Below are positions 16,112-23,702 of a stretch of 40,783 bases of DNA, piece after piece (positions within the stretch are counted from its first letter, which is position 1; each line of letters starts with the position of its first letter). Source of the DNA: an uncultured Eubacteriales bacterium (GTDB taxonomy: Bacteria > Bacillota > Clostridia > Christensenellales > Aristaeellaceae); contig OMZY01000024.1 in NCBI GenBank assembly GCA_900315675.1, positions 1 to 40,783 on the forward strand, read 5' to 3'. Below the pieces are notes generated by a model. That model worked only from the letters and a program-made list of their open reading frames with translations, searched no databases and had not been told where the DNA came from. A program made the position numbers and the translations under genes.

Positions 16112-16154
16112 TTCTCCTATCCCAAGAGGGAATGTTCGTGTTTTTGGAGGCATC

Positions 16155-16739
16155 ATGGAAGCGCTGCGCCGGAAGATCCTGGAACTTGGAAAAGGCATCG
16201 GGAAGGATATCGTCAAGGTTGATATGTTCCTGAACCACCGGATCGACACGGCGCTTTTGTTCCAGATGGGCGAAGCCTGGGCGGAAGAATTCCGCGGAGA
16301 AAAGCCGGAACTTGTGCTGACGGTGGAAGCCAGCGGAATCGCCATGGCAGTAGCTGCGGCCCACGCGCTGGGAGACATCCCGGTGGTGTTCGCCAAGAAA
16401 AGCGCTACGGTGGTGCAGAACGATGATATCGTCCAGGCACCGGTGTACTCCTTTACCCATAAAACCGAAAACATGATCCGCATCGAGAAGCGGTACCTGC
16501 CGGCAGGCACAAGGGTACTGATTATTGATGATTTCCTGGCGGACGGACAGGCTGTGAGAGGTCTGATGAACCTCTGCTGGCAGCAAGAAGCGCAGGTTGT
16601 GGGCGTCGGTATCGCGGTGGAAAAAGGTTTCCAGCCCGGCGGAAAACAGCTGAGGGAGTCCGGTGTACATCTTAAGTCTTTGGCAGTTGTGGAGGGCATT
16701 GAGAACGGAAATATCGTTCTGAAGCCGGATGACGACTGA
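16155..16739 (+). CDS. xpt: Xanthine phosphoribosyltransferase
   Basis: 194 residues, the usual Xpt length. GGAGG lies 4-8 bases before the ATG at 16155. The PRPP-binding motif is VLIIDDFLADGQAV (about 121-134). The N-terminal MEALRRKIL and DIVKVDMFLNHRID (about 18-31) are typical of Xpt rather than hypoxanthine PRTase. It converts xanthine plus PRPP to XMP for purine salvage in the cytoplasm. The next gene is a BMP-family binding protein of a nucleoside/purine importer, which supports a purine uptake and salvage unit. Confidence 0.95.
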   Translation: MEALRRKILELGKGIGKDIVKVDMFLNHRIDTALLFQMGEAWAEEFRGEKPELVLTVEASGIAMAVAAAHALGDIPVVFAKKSATVVQNDDIVQAPVYSFTHKTENMIRIEKRYLPAGTRVLIIDDFLADGQAVRGLMNLCWQQEAQVVGVGIAVEKGFQPGGKQLRESGVHLKSLAVVEGIENGNIVLKPDDD

Positions 16740-16794
16740 TCCAATAGAAAAAAATTTACTCCGTAGTCCAATGAGAAAGAGGAGGAAACACAAC

Positions 16795-18003
16795 ATGAAA
16801 AAGGTTCTTGCCCTGGTTCTGGCTCTGGCCCTGTGCCTGACCGCTTTTGCGGCCCTGGCTGACGGTGTTGCCAAGGAAGACATCAAGCTGGGTGTCATCC
16901 TGCTGCACGACGAAGACTCCACCTATGACCTCAACTTCATCAACGGCGTGAAGGATGCCGCTGCTGCTCTGGGTCTGGCTGATGAACAGGTGATCATCAA
17001 GCGCAACATCCCCGAATCCAATGACTGCTATGAAGCCGCTCTGGACCTGGCCGATGAAGGCTGCCAGATCGTTTTCGCCGACAGCTTCGGTCATGAGACC
17101 TTCATGCTGCAGGCTGCCAAGGAACTGCCCAACGTGGACTTCTGCCACGCGACCGGCACCATGGCTCACACTGAGAAGCTGGACAACTTCCACAATGCTT
17201 TCGCCGCGATCTATGAAGGACGCTACCTGGCGGGCGTTGCCGCCGGCCTGAAGCTGAACGAGATCAAGGAAGCCGGCAAACTGAAGGGCGAAGCTCCTGT
17301 GATGGGTTACGTCGGCGCCTTCACCTATGCTGAAGTGGTTTCCGGCTACACCAGCTTCTACCTGGGCGCCAAGAGCGTCTGCCCCGACGTTACCATGAAG
17401 GTGCAGTTCACCGGTTCCTGGTACGATGAGAAGGAAGAAAAGGCTGCTGCCGAAGCTCTGATCGCTGCCGGCGCTGACCTGATCTCCCAGCACGCTGACT
17501 CCATGGGTGCTCCCACCGCCTGCGAGAACGCCGGCATCCCGGACGTTTCTTACAACGGCTCCACCGTGGAAAGCTGCCCCAACACCTTCATCGTTGCCAG
17601 CCGCATTGACTGGGCTCCCTACTTCCAGTACATCATCGGCCAGAAGATCGCCGGTGAAGCCATTGACACCGACTGGACCGGCACCATCGCTACCGGTTCC
17701 GTGAAGCTGACCGACGTGAACGAGCAGGCCGCCGCTGCCGGCACCGCTGAGAAGCTGGCTGAGATCAAGGCCGCTTTCGAAGCCGGCACCCTGAAGGTGT
17801 TCGACACCGCTACCGAAGGCTTCATCACTGTTGAAAACGGCAAGGCTCTGAACGAATACATGGCTGACGTCGACACTGATCCTGCTTACGAGAAGGATAC
17901 TCAGGTTGTTTCCGACGGATACTTCCATGAATCCGAGTTCCGCAGCGCTCCCTACTTCGATGTCAACATCGACGGTATCGAACTGCTGAACACTGCTTTC
18001 TGA
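16795..18003 (+). CDS. BMP-family substrate-binding protein of a nucleoside/purine ABC importer
   Basis: 402 residues from the ATG at 16795 (GGAGG 9 bases upstream). The signal peptide MKKVLALVLALALCLTAFA is followed by ALADG. No clear lipobox is seen, although most relatives are lipoproteins, so anchoring is uncertain. The mature part has the Bmp/Med fold: KLGVILLHDEDSTYDLNF, IVFADSFGHE, GTMAHTEKLDNFHNAFAAIYEGRYLAG, ISQHADSMGAPTACE. It captures purine nucleosides or oxidised purines and delivers them to the permeases below. Codon choice (many GCT, GCC, TTC, AAC) differs from its neighbours in the way a highly expressed gene would. A hairpin after the stop may limit read-through to the transporter genes. 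Confidence 0.93.
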   Translation: MKKVLALVLALALCLTAFAALADGVAKEDIKLGVILLHDEDSTYDLNFINGVKDAAAALGLADEQVIIKRNIPESNDCYEAALDLADEGCQIVFADSFGHETFMLQAAKELPNVDFCHATGTMAHTEKLDNFHNAFAAIYEGRYLAGVAAGLKLNEIKEAGKLKGEAPVMGYVGAFTYAEVVSGYTSFYLGAKSVCPDVTMKVQFTGSWYDEKEEKAAAEALIAAGADLISQHADSMGAPTACENAGIPDVSYNGSTVESCPNTFIVASRIDWAPYFQYIIGQKIAGEAIDTDWTGTIATGSVKLTDVNEQAAAAGTAEKLAEIKAAFEAGTLKVFDTATEGFITVENGKALNEYMADVDTDPAYEKDTQVVSDGYFHESEFRSAPYFDVNIDGIELLNTAF

Positions 18004-18029
18004 TCCGGAAAGCTCACTGAGGTTTACCC

Positions 18030-18069
18030 ACGGACTGCCATTCTTTCAGGGTGGCAGTCCGTATCCTTT
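18030..18069 (+). terminator. Attenuating hairpin between binding protein and transporter genes
   Basis: ACGGACTGCCA (18030-18040) pairs with TGGCAGTCCGT (18052-18062); ATCCTTTT follows. The stem is strong but the T-run is weak, which fits partial read-through. Confidence 0.65.
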
Positions 18070-18120
18070 TATGTTAAGATAAAACGTATACTATAGGACG
18101 CATTTTTCGGAGGACAGATC

Positions 18121-19824
18121 GTGGAGAAGCAGCTTGCGCTTCAGATGCGCGGAATCACCAAACGGTTCGGCCCGGTTGTGGCGAACAATCATGTGGATCT
18201 GGATGTCTATCGGGGTGAGATCCTGGCCATTCTCGGAGAAAACGGCTGCGGCAAGACCACCCTGATGAACATGATTGCCGGTATCTATTTCCCGGATGAA
18301 GGACAGATCCTGATTGACGGGGAAGAGGTTGTGATCCGTTCTCCAAAGGATGCGTTTGAACATAAAATCGGTATGATTCACCAGCATTTCAAACTGGTGG
18401 ATCTGTTTACGGCTGCCGAAAATGTAGTGCTCGGTACGGAAACAAAGGAAAAGTACAACCTGAAGGCGGTCAATGCCGAAGTGGCCCAGATTGCGGAACG
18501 GTACGGCTTCAAGCTGGATCCGGCCAAGAAAATCTATGACATGTCCGTTTCCGAGAAGCAGACAGTGGAAATCATCAAGGTGCTGTACCGCGGCGCGGAT
18601 ATCCTGATCCTGGACGAACCGACGGCCGTGCTGACGCCCCAGGAGATTACCCGCCTGTTTGACGTGCTGCGCCGGATGAAGGAAGACGGCAAGAGTATTA
18701 TCATCATTACCCACAAGCTCAACGAGGTGATGGAGGTCAGCGACCGGGTCGCGATCCTGCGCCGGGGCGAGCATATTGCCACGGTCAACACTGCTGAAAC
18801 GAATGAAGCACAGCTGACGGAAATGATGGTCGGCAAGAAGATCGACCTGAATATCCACCGGTCCGCTCCGGTGAATGCTGTTCCGCGCCTGATTGTGGAA
18901 AACCTGAACCTGTACAACAACGAAGGCGTTCACGTGCTGAAGGACATTTCCTTTACTGCCAACGGGGGAGAAATCCTGGGTATCGCGGGTATTGCCGGCA
19001 GCGGCCAGCGGGAGCTGCTGGAATCCATTTCGGGCTTGCAGCCTGTTGCCAGCGGAAAAATCACTTTCAACAACCCCAAGAAGAACCGGCCGGTCAGCTT
19101 TTTTCACAAGAGCATGAAGCAGGTTCGGGCGCTGGCAGAAAAGGGTGCGTTCCATGACCGGAACATGAATGATGTGACCTTCCACGGCATGAGCAATAAA
19201 GCCGTCCGGAAGTGGGTACAGAACGGGGACGTACTGTTCCGGGAAGACGAGGTTATGAATCTGCGGGACAAGGATCCCCTGGAAATCCGCCGGCTGGGTA
19301 TTCACCTGAGCTTTGTGCCGGAGGACCGGCTGGGCATGGGCCTGGTGGGCAGCATGGACATTACGGATAATATGATGCTGCGCAGTTACCGGAAGGGCAG
19401 GCTGGGCTTCCTGAACAGGAAAAAGCCCAAGGCACAGGCGGAGCAGATTATCAAGGAACTGGAAGTGTCCACCCCGGGCGTGTCCACCCCGGTACGCCGC
19501 CTGTCCGGCGGCAATGTGCAGAAAGTGCTGGTGGGCCGGGAAATCGCCTACACGCCGAAGGTGCTGATGGCAGCCTATCCGGTACGCGGACTGGACATCA
19601 ATTCCAGCTATACCATTTATAACCTGCTGAACCGGCAGAAGGAGAACGGCGTGGCCGTGATTTATGTCGGTGAAGACCTGGACGTGCTGCTGGAGCTGTG
19701 CGACCGGATCATGGTCATCAACGGAGGCGCGATTACAGGCATTGTGGACGCCCGGAACACGACGAAGGAAGAAATCGGTCTGCTGATGACGAAGACGGAT
19801 GAACGGAAGGAGGAGGACGCGTGA
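18121..19824 (+). CDS. Nucleoside ABC importer, duplicated ATP-binding subunit
   Basis: 567 residues from a GTG start, with GGAGGA 7 bases upstream. Two nucleotide-binding domains are present. The first is complete: Walker A GENGCGKTT (about 39), Walker B ILILDEPTAVLTPQE and switch His in ITHKL. Its signature is the variant MSVSEKQ. The second has the typical degenerate Walker A of this family (GIAGIAGSGQRE) and LSGGNVQK, with AAYPVRGLD in place of the usual PTRGLD. This layout is that of NupO/RbsA-type ATPases. It energises the permease pair that follows with a 4-base overlap. Confidence 0.94.
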   Translation: MEKQLALQMRGITKRFGPVVANNHVDLDVYRGEILAILGENGCGKTTLMNMIAGIYFPDEGQILIDGEEVVIRSPKDAFEHKIGMIHQHFKLVDLFTAAENVVLGTETKEKYNLKAVNAEVAQIAERYGFKLDPAKKIYDMSVSEKQTVEIIKVLYRGADILILDEPTAVLTPQEITRLFDVLRRMKEDGKSIIIITHKLNEVMEVSDRVAILRRGEHIATVNTAETNEAQLTEMMVGKKIDLNIHRSAPVNAVPRLIVENLNLYNNEGVHVLKDISFTANGGEILGIAGIAGSGQRELLESISGLQPVASGKITFNNPKKNRPVSFFHKSMKQVRALAEKGAFHDRNMNDVTFHGMSNKAVRKWVQNGDVLFREDEVMNLRDKDPLEIRRLGIHLSFVPEDRLGMGLVGSMDITDNMMLRSYRKGRLGFLNRKKPKAQAEQIIKELEVSTPGVSTPVRRLSGGNVQKVLVGREIAYTPKVLMAAYPVRGLDINSSYTIYNLLNRQKENGVAVIYVGEDLDVLLELCDRIMVINGGAITGIVDARNTTKEEIGLLMTKTDERKEEDA

Positions 19825-20954
19825 GTACTGCAAAGAAAAGCCAGGTCCGCGAACCTCTGATTCACCTGAGCAAGCGGGCTTCCGTGAATCCGGTGAGGGC
19901 CTGGGCCATTCGCATCGCGGCTGTTGTGCTGGGCCTGATTGTGTGCGGCCTGGTGGCGTTCCTGCTGATTGACAAGCTGAACGAGAATCCGGGAAGAATC
20001 GGAGACTTTTATGAAGCCTTTATCAAAGGCTCCTTCTCTACAAGCCGTAAACTCTGGAAATTCCTGAAGAACATTGCGATCCTGCTGTGCATCTCCCTGG
20101 CGCTGACGCCGGCATTCCGGATGCGGTTCTGGAATATCGGCGGTGAAGGACAGACGCTGGTCGGCGTACTGGGTGCCATTGCGGTGGATTTTTACCTGGG
20201 CGGTTTGATCCCGGAATGGCTTCTGCTGATCCTGATGTTTGCCGCGGCACTGCTGGCCGGTATGGTCTGGGGTGTGATCCCCGCGCTGTTCAAGGCCAAG
20301 TGGGGGACAAACGAAACGCTGTTTACCCTGATGATGAACTACGTGGCAACCTTCCTGGTGGCCTACTTCCTGGTGGTCTGGGTACCGAGCGGTTCCTCCT
20401 CCCTGGGCAAGCTGAAATACGGAAAGCTGCCCTCCATCGGCAATGATTACCTGCTGATTATCCTGATCGTGCTGGCACTGGCGGTCGGCCTGTATATTTA
20501 CCTGAACTATACCAAGCACGGCTATGAGATTAACGTGGTGGGCGAGAGCGTGCGCACCGCGCAGTATGTGGGCATCAATGAGAAGAAGGTTATTATCCGG
20601 ACGATGATCCTGTCCGGCGCACTGTGCGGCCTGGCAGGATACCTGATCGCCGCGGGCCTGGACCAGACGGTGACCACAGAATCCGCCGGCGGCCAGGGAT
20701 TCACGGGAATCATGGTGGCCTGGCTGGGCAAATTCAATCCGCTGGCGATGATCCTGACTTCCGCCCTGATTCAGCTGCTGAACCAGGGTGCGGCGCAGAT
20801 CAGCCAGGACTTTGACGTGTCCGGCGCGTTCCCGAACGTGATCGTCGGCATTATCCTGTTCTTCATTATCGGCAGTGAATTCTTTATAAACTACGAGATC
20901 CATTTCCGCGGTCATCACAGCCATGCGGAAGCCGGAAAGGAGACCGTCAAATGA
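19821..20954 (+). CDS. Nucleoside ABC importer permease 1 (NupP type)
   Basis: 377 residues from a GTG overlapping the ATPase stop (GTGA); AAGGAGGAGG precedes it. It is a branched-chain/nucleoside permease (BPD_transp_2) with about ten hydrophobic helices. The conserved FWNIGGEGQTLVG is followed by the cytoplasmic segment VGESVRTAQYVGINEKK (about 236-252), characteristic of BMP-linked permeases. It ends in a His-rich tail. It forms the channel with permease 2. Confidence 0.93.
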   Translation: MSTAKKSQVREPLIHLSKRASVNPVRAWAIRIAAVVLGLIVCGLVAFLLIDKLNENPGRIGDFYEAFIKGSFSTSRKLWKFLKNIAILLCISLALTPAFRMRFWNIGGEGQTLVGVLGAIAVDFYLGGLIPEWLLLILMFAAALLAGMVWGVIPALFKAKWGTNETLFTLMMNYVATFLVAYFLVVWVPSGSSSLGKLKYGKLPSIGNDYLLIILIVLALAVGLYIYLNYTKHGYEINVVGESVRTAQYVGINEKKVIIRTMILSGALCGLAGYLIAAGLDQTVTTESAGGQGFTGIMVAWLGKFNPLAMILTSALIQLLNQGAAQISQDFDVSGAFPNVIVGIILFFIIGSEFFINYEIHFRGHHSHAEAGKETVK

Positions 20955-21904
20955 ACATCTGGCTGAACTTTCTGATTGACTCCCTTGCGTTCGGCGCCAC
21001 CTTCATGTACGGCTCCACGGGCGAAATCCTGACGGAAAAAGCCGGCCATCTGAACCTGGGCATTCCGGGTATTATGTGCATGGGCGGAGCCGGCGGCTGC
21101 CTGGTTCTGAACATGATCGGCAAGAGCGGCCTGCCGCCGTTCCTGATCGTAATCCTGGGCATCCTGGGATCCCTGCTGCTGGCAATGTTCTGCGGACTGA
21201 TCTATTCCTTCCTGACGGTGAGCCTGCGCGCCAACCAGAACGTGACGGGCCTGGCCCTGACCACTTTCGGCGTCGGCCTGATGAAGGTGATCATGAGCAA
21301 GCTGGACGCGACCGTTTACCTGATCGGACCGAAGATGATGTACCGCTGGCCCTTTGCCGGACGGCAGGACAGCCTCCAGTGCCTGGGCGTGCTGTTCTTC
21401 CTGGCGATCATTATTGCACTGTTGGCCAGCTGGGTGCTGTTCCGCACCCGGGTGGGACTGCAACTGCGTGCCGTGGGTGAAAATCCGGCAACGGCGGACG
21501 CGGTGGGCATCAACGTGACCCGCTACAAGTACCTGGCCACCTGCATCGGCAGCGGAATTGCCGGATTGGGCGGATTTTACTACATCATCGACTATATGGT
21601 TTCCCAGGAAGCCTACCTGAGCCTGGAAGCCTTCGGCTGGCTGAGCATCGCGCTGGTCATTTTCGCTCTGTGGCGGCCGCATATGACCATTATCGGATCC
21701 ACCGTATTCGGATTCCTGTTCTCCTGCTCCAGCTTTATCACGAATATTCCCGGGATTCAGGTGACCATGGCGGCCAAGCCGCTGCTGAAGATGCTGCCCT
21801 ATGTGGTGACGATCATCGTCCTGGTGATTTCCAGCATCCGGAATAAGAGAGAGAATCAGCCGCCGGCTTCACTCGGATTAAGCTATTTCCGCGAGGAAAG
21901 ATAA
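20951..21904 (+). CDS. Nucleoside ABC importer permease 2 (NupQ type) with recoded C-terminal tail
   Basis: 317 residues from an ATG overlapping the previous stop (ATGA). The N-terminus contains FGATFMYGSTGEILTEKAGHLNLGIPGIM, typical of the second BMP permease. The cytoplasmic segment VGENPATADAVGINVTRYK is conserved. The last 14 residues, PPASLGLSYFREER, occur again 240 bases downstream (22100-22144) with seven different but synonymous codons. Here the tail uses less common codons (TTA, TCA, GGA, CTC, CGC), while the downstream copy uses CTG, AGC and GGG as the rest of the gene does. A 13-base inverted copy of 21852-21864 lies just after the stop. Both point to an insertion event at the gene's 3' end. 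Confidence 0.93.
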   Translation: MNIWLNFLIDSLAFGATFMYGSTGEILTEKAGHLNLGIPGIMCMGGAGGCLVLNMIGKSGLPPFLIVILGILGSLLLAMFCGLIYSFLTVSLRANQNVTGLALTTFGVGLMKVIMSKLDATVYLIGPKMMYRWPFAGRQDSLQCLGVLFFLAIIIALLASWVLFRTRVGLQLRAVGENPATADAVGINVTRYKYLATCIGSGIAGLGGFYYIIDYMVSQEAYLSLEAFGWLSIALVIFALWRPHMTIIGSTVFGFLFSCSSFITNIPGIQVTMAAKPLLKMLPYVVTIIVLVISSIRNKRENQPPASLGLSYFREER

Positions 21905-22099
21905 AGTGGTATAATGAGGCGGCTGATTCTTCCGCAACCTCAATGGTCGCAGCTCCCTTACCGGGGCTGCCGCCCGTTCTCCACTGAAAACTGTCCACTG
22001 GACAGTTTTCCGGGCGCTTCGAACCCATGGAGCCTGCTCCCTTTCGGTTGACCTCACCTCTTTCGAGATTTCTGCCACTGGCAGTCGAAAGAGGTTCGC
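21905..22099 (+). ncRNA. Structured repeat, Part I, copy A
   Basis: Begins with an inverted 13-base copy (21918-21930) of the permease gene end. Hairpins seen: CGCCCG (21971-21976) with CGGGCG (22011-22016), enclosing GAAAACTGTCC-ACT-GGACAGTTTTC (21986-22010); and an 11-bp stem 22056-22066 with 22085-22095, enclosing GATTT and CTGCC-ACT-GGCAG. CAACC (near 21935) can pair with GGTTG (near 22047). Copy B at 23733 has the same plan with compensatory changes; copy C at 31327 is a shorter minus-strand version. Whether it is transcribed and acts as RNA, or acts as DNA hairpins, is not known. Confidence 0.7.
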
Positions 22100-22144
22100 C
22101 CGCCGGCAAGCCTGGGGCTGAGCTATTTCAGGGAAGAAAGATAA
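22100..22144 (+). pseudogene. Displaced 3' end of the permease gene (14-codon relic)
   Basis: Reads P-P-A-S-L-G-L-S-Y-F-R-E-E-R-stop in one frame, identical in amino acids to the end of the permease at 21860-21904, but 11 of 42 bases differ and every difference is synonymous. It has no start or upstream coding sequence. The relic begins five bases after the last stem of repeat copy A. It is either the original gene end pushed away by an insertion that supplied a recoded tail, or the remnant of a deleted paralogue. Confidence 0.85.
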
Positions 22145-22160
22145 TACCAATTCAGAATTC

Positions 22161-22336
22161 TGCGATCGCTGTTACCAGAATGCCATTGGCATTTTGACAG
22201 CTGCAGCATGGGAGTCATTAGCCGTGAATGGCTCGGTGTTACCAACGCTAAAGCGTTGACACCTGCATGGACGATCTGTTACCAGTGCTAAAGCACTGAC
22301 AGATCAGTCTGAAGCACGGATGACTCCTCAACAATT
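22161..22336 (+). ncRNA. Structured repeat, Part II, copy A
   Basis: An outer stem GGAGTCAT (22211-22218) with ATGACTCC (22320-22327) encloses two modules of one design: GGTGT-TACC-AACGC-TAAA-GCGTT-G-ACACC (22235-22263) and GATCTGT-TACC-AGTGC-TAAA-GCACT-G-ACAGATC (22273-22305). A third module of the same kind precedes the outer stem (22168-22201: GCTGT-TACC-8 bp-G-ACAGC). Short heptanucleotide stretches flank it on both sides. Copy B (23722-24075) keeps the same pairing with compensatory changes. It ends 40 bases before the DegV gene, but copy B is not before a related gene, so a cis-regulatory role is not supported. Confidence 0.72.
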
Positions 22337-22375
22337 AATACTTCATCCTGCTGCAGTAGGATACGGGGGAAATTT

Positions 22376-23233
22376 ATGAAGATCAGAATGACTGCGGACA
22401 GTACCTGCGACCTGACGCCGGACTGGATCCGGAAGTATCATATCGGAGTGGCTCCGCTGAGCGTGATCATTGACGGAGAAGTGTTCCATGACGGTGTGGA
22501 CGTAACGCCCCGGGACATTTTCCGCGCAGCGGAGGCCGGCAAGTCTGTCCGGACAGCCGCGGTAAACACCTACGAGTACAAGGAATTCTTCAGGGAACAG
22601 CTGAAGAACTGCGACCAGCTGGTGCATGTCTGTCTGAGCAGTGAGTTTTCCACGAGCTACAATGACGCGGTGGAAGCCAGCCGGGAAGTAGGCAACGTGT
22701 TTGTGGTGGACAGCCGCAATCTTTCCACCGGCAGCGGATTGCTGGTGCTGGAAGGAATGAGGATGATCAACGAAGGCGCGGAAGACGGAGCAGCGATTGC
22801 CGAGGCGCTTCGCGCAAAGACAGGGCTGGTTTCCTCCAGCTTTGTAGTCAGGACGATTGATTATCTGCGCCGGGGCGGCCGCTGCAGCGGACTGGAGGCC
22901 CTGGGCGCCAAGATGCTACACATCCGGCCTTCCATCATCGTGGCGGACGGCAAGATGCATCCCGGGCAGAAGTACCGGGGACGGTATGAGCACTACCTGA
23001 AACACTATATCCGCGACCTGCTGGAAAATGATAACAACATTGATTTCAGCCGGGTGGTGGTTGTTCATTCTCCCAGTGAAGAAGGCCTCGTACGGTTTGC
23101 CATTGACACGGTCAAAAGTTACGGTCTATTCCGGGAAGTGCTGGAAGCCATGGCGGGATGCACGATCTGCACCCATTGCGGACCTGACACGCTGGGGCTG
23201 ATGTTCATGCGGAAGGAAAAAACCAATGGATAA
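22376..23233 (+). CDS. DegV-family fatty-acid-binding protein
   Basis: 285 residues from the ATG at 22376 after CGGGGGA. It has all the family landmarks: TADSTCDL at the N-terminus, the lipid-binding CLSSEFSTSYNDA (about 85-97), IDYLRRGGRCSG, IRPSIIVADGKM and CTHCGPDTLGLMF at the C-terminus. DegV/FakB proteins bind a fatty acid and present it to a FakA kinase for acyl-phosphate formation; no fakA is seen here, so the partner would be elsewhere. The downstream gene overlaps its end by 8 bases, indicating co-transcription. Confidence 0.93.
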   Translation: MKIRMTADSTCDLTPDWIRKYHIGVAPLSVIIDGEVFHDGVDVTPRDIFRAAEAGKSVRTAAVNTYEYKEFFREQLKNCDQLVHVCLSSEFSTSYNDAVEASREVGNVFVVDSRNLSTGSGLLVLEGMRMINEGAEDGAAIAEALRAKTGLVSSSFVVRTIDYLRRGGRCSGLEALGAKMLHIRPSIIVADGKMHPGQKYRGRYEHYLKHYIRDLLENDNNIDFSRVVVVHSPSEEGLVRFAIDTVKSYGLFREVLEAMAGCTICTHCGPDTLGLMFMRKEKTNG

Positions 23234-23651
23234 AAACCCGAAAAAAATAGCAGGGATTGCGGGACTGGCTGTAATGGTGATCCTTGCGATTGTCCTGGCA
23301 ATCCAGATGATTCCCACCATTGGTGAGGTCCGGCGGGAAATGAGCCTGACTCCGACGCCGCTGCCGCCCGTTCCCGGATCCGTATGGGTCGCAGGATACG
23401 TGGCGGATACGCCGGAACCCGCACTGGGAAAAGGAACCACCCGGATTGAAGAGGTCCGGAAACTGCAGGAAAGACTGAAAGAGCTGGGCTATTACGAGGA
23501 CGAGATTGACGGCCAGTTTGGACAGAATACGCATGACGCGGTGATGGCTTTCCAGCAGAAGAACGGACTGGAAGCGGACGGCTATGCGGGAGAAAAGACG
23601 CAGGCGGTTCTTTACAGTGAAGAAGCGGTACCAAACAGTAATGAAGAATGA
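23226..23651 (+). CDS. Membrane-anchored peptidoglycan-binding (PG_binding_1) protein
   Basis: 141 residues from an ATG inside the DegV gene end (8-base overlap). The first 10 residues are basic (MDKNPKKIAG), followed by a single membrane helix (about 11-30). A Pro/Thr-rich linker (TPTPLPPVPG) comes next, then one PG_binding_1 domain (about 75-130): VRKLQERLKELGYYEDEIDGQFGQNTHDAVMAFQ in consensus form. It probably sits outside the membrane and binds cell-wall peptidoglycan. No catalytic domain is attached. The stop codon lies in a heptanucleotide array. Confidence 0.9.
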   Translation: MDKNPKKIAGIAGLAVMVILAIVLAIQMIPTIGEVRREMSLTPTPLPPVPGSVWVAGYVADTPEPALGKGTTRIEEVRKLQERLKELGYYEDEIDGQFGQNTHDAVMAFQQKNGLEADGYAGEKTQAVLYSEEAVPNSNEE

Positions 23652-23694
23652 AAAATGACGGAAAAACCAGCTTCCGGAACGGAAGCTGGTTTTT
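23640..23694 (+). terminator. Heptanucleotide array with GCTTCC/GGAAGC terminator
   Basis: AATGAAG and AATGAAA units overlap the stop of the peptidoglycan-binding gene. After ATGACGGA comes the stem AAAAACCAGCTTCCG (23662-23676) with CGGAAGCTGGTTTTT (23680-23694). It is the third copy of the array-plus-terminator cassette also seen near 11964 and 15897. Confidence 0.88.
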
Positions 23695-23702
23695 GTGTTT
23701 AG

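Noticed and set aside
16083-16154. Purine riboswitch before xpt
   Set aside because: The predicted leader is about 37 bases and lacks the conserved three-way junction sequences of purine riboswitches.
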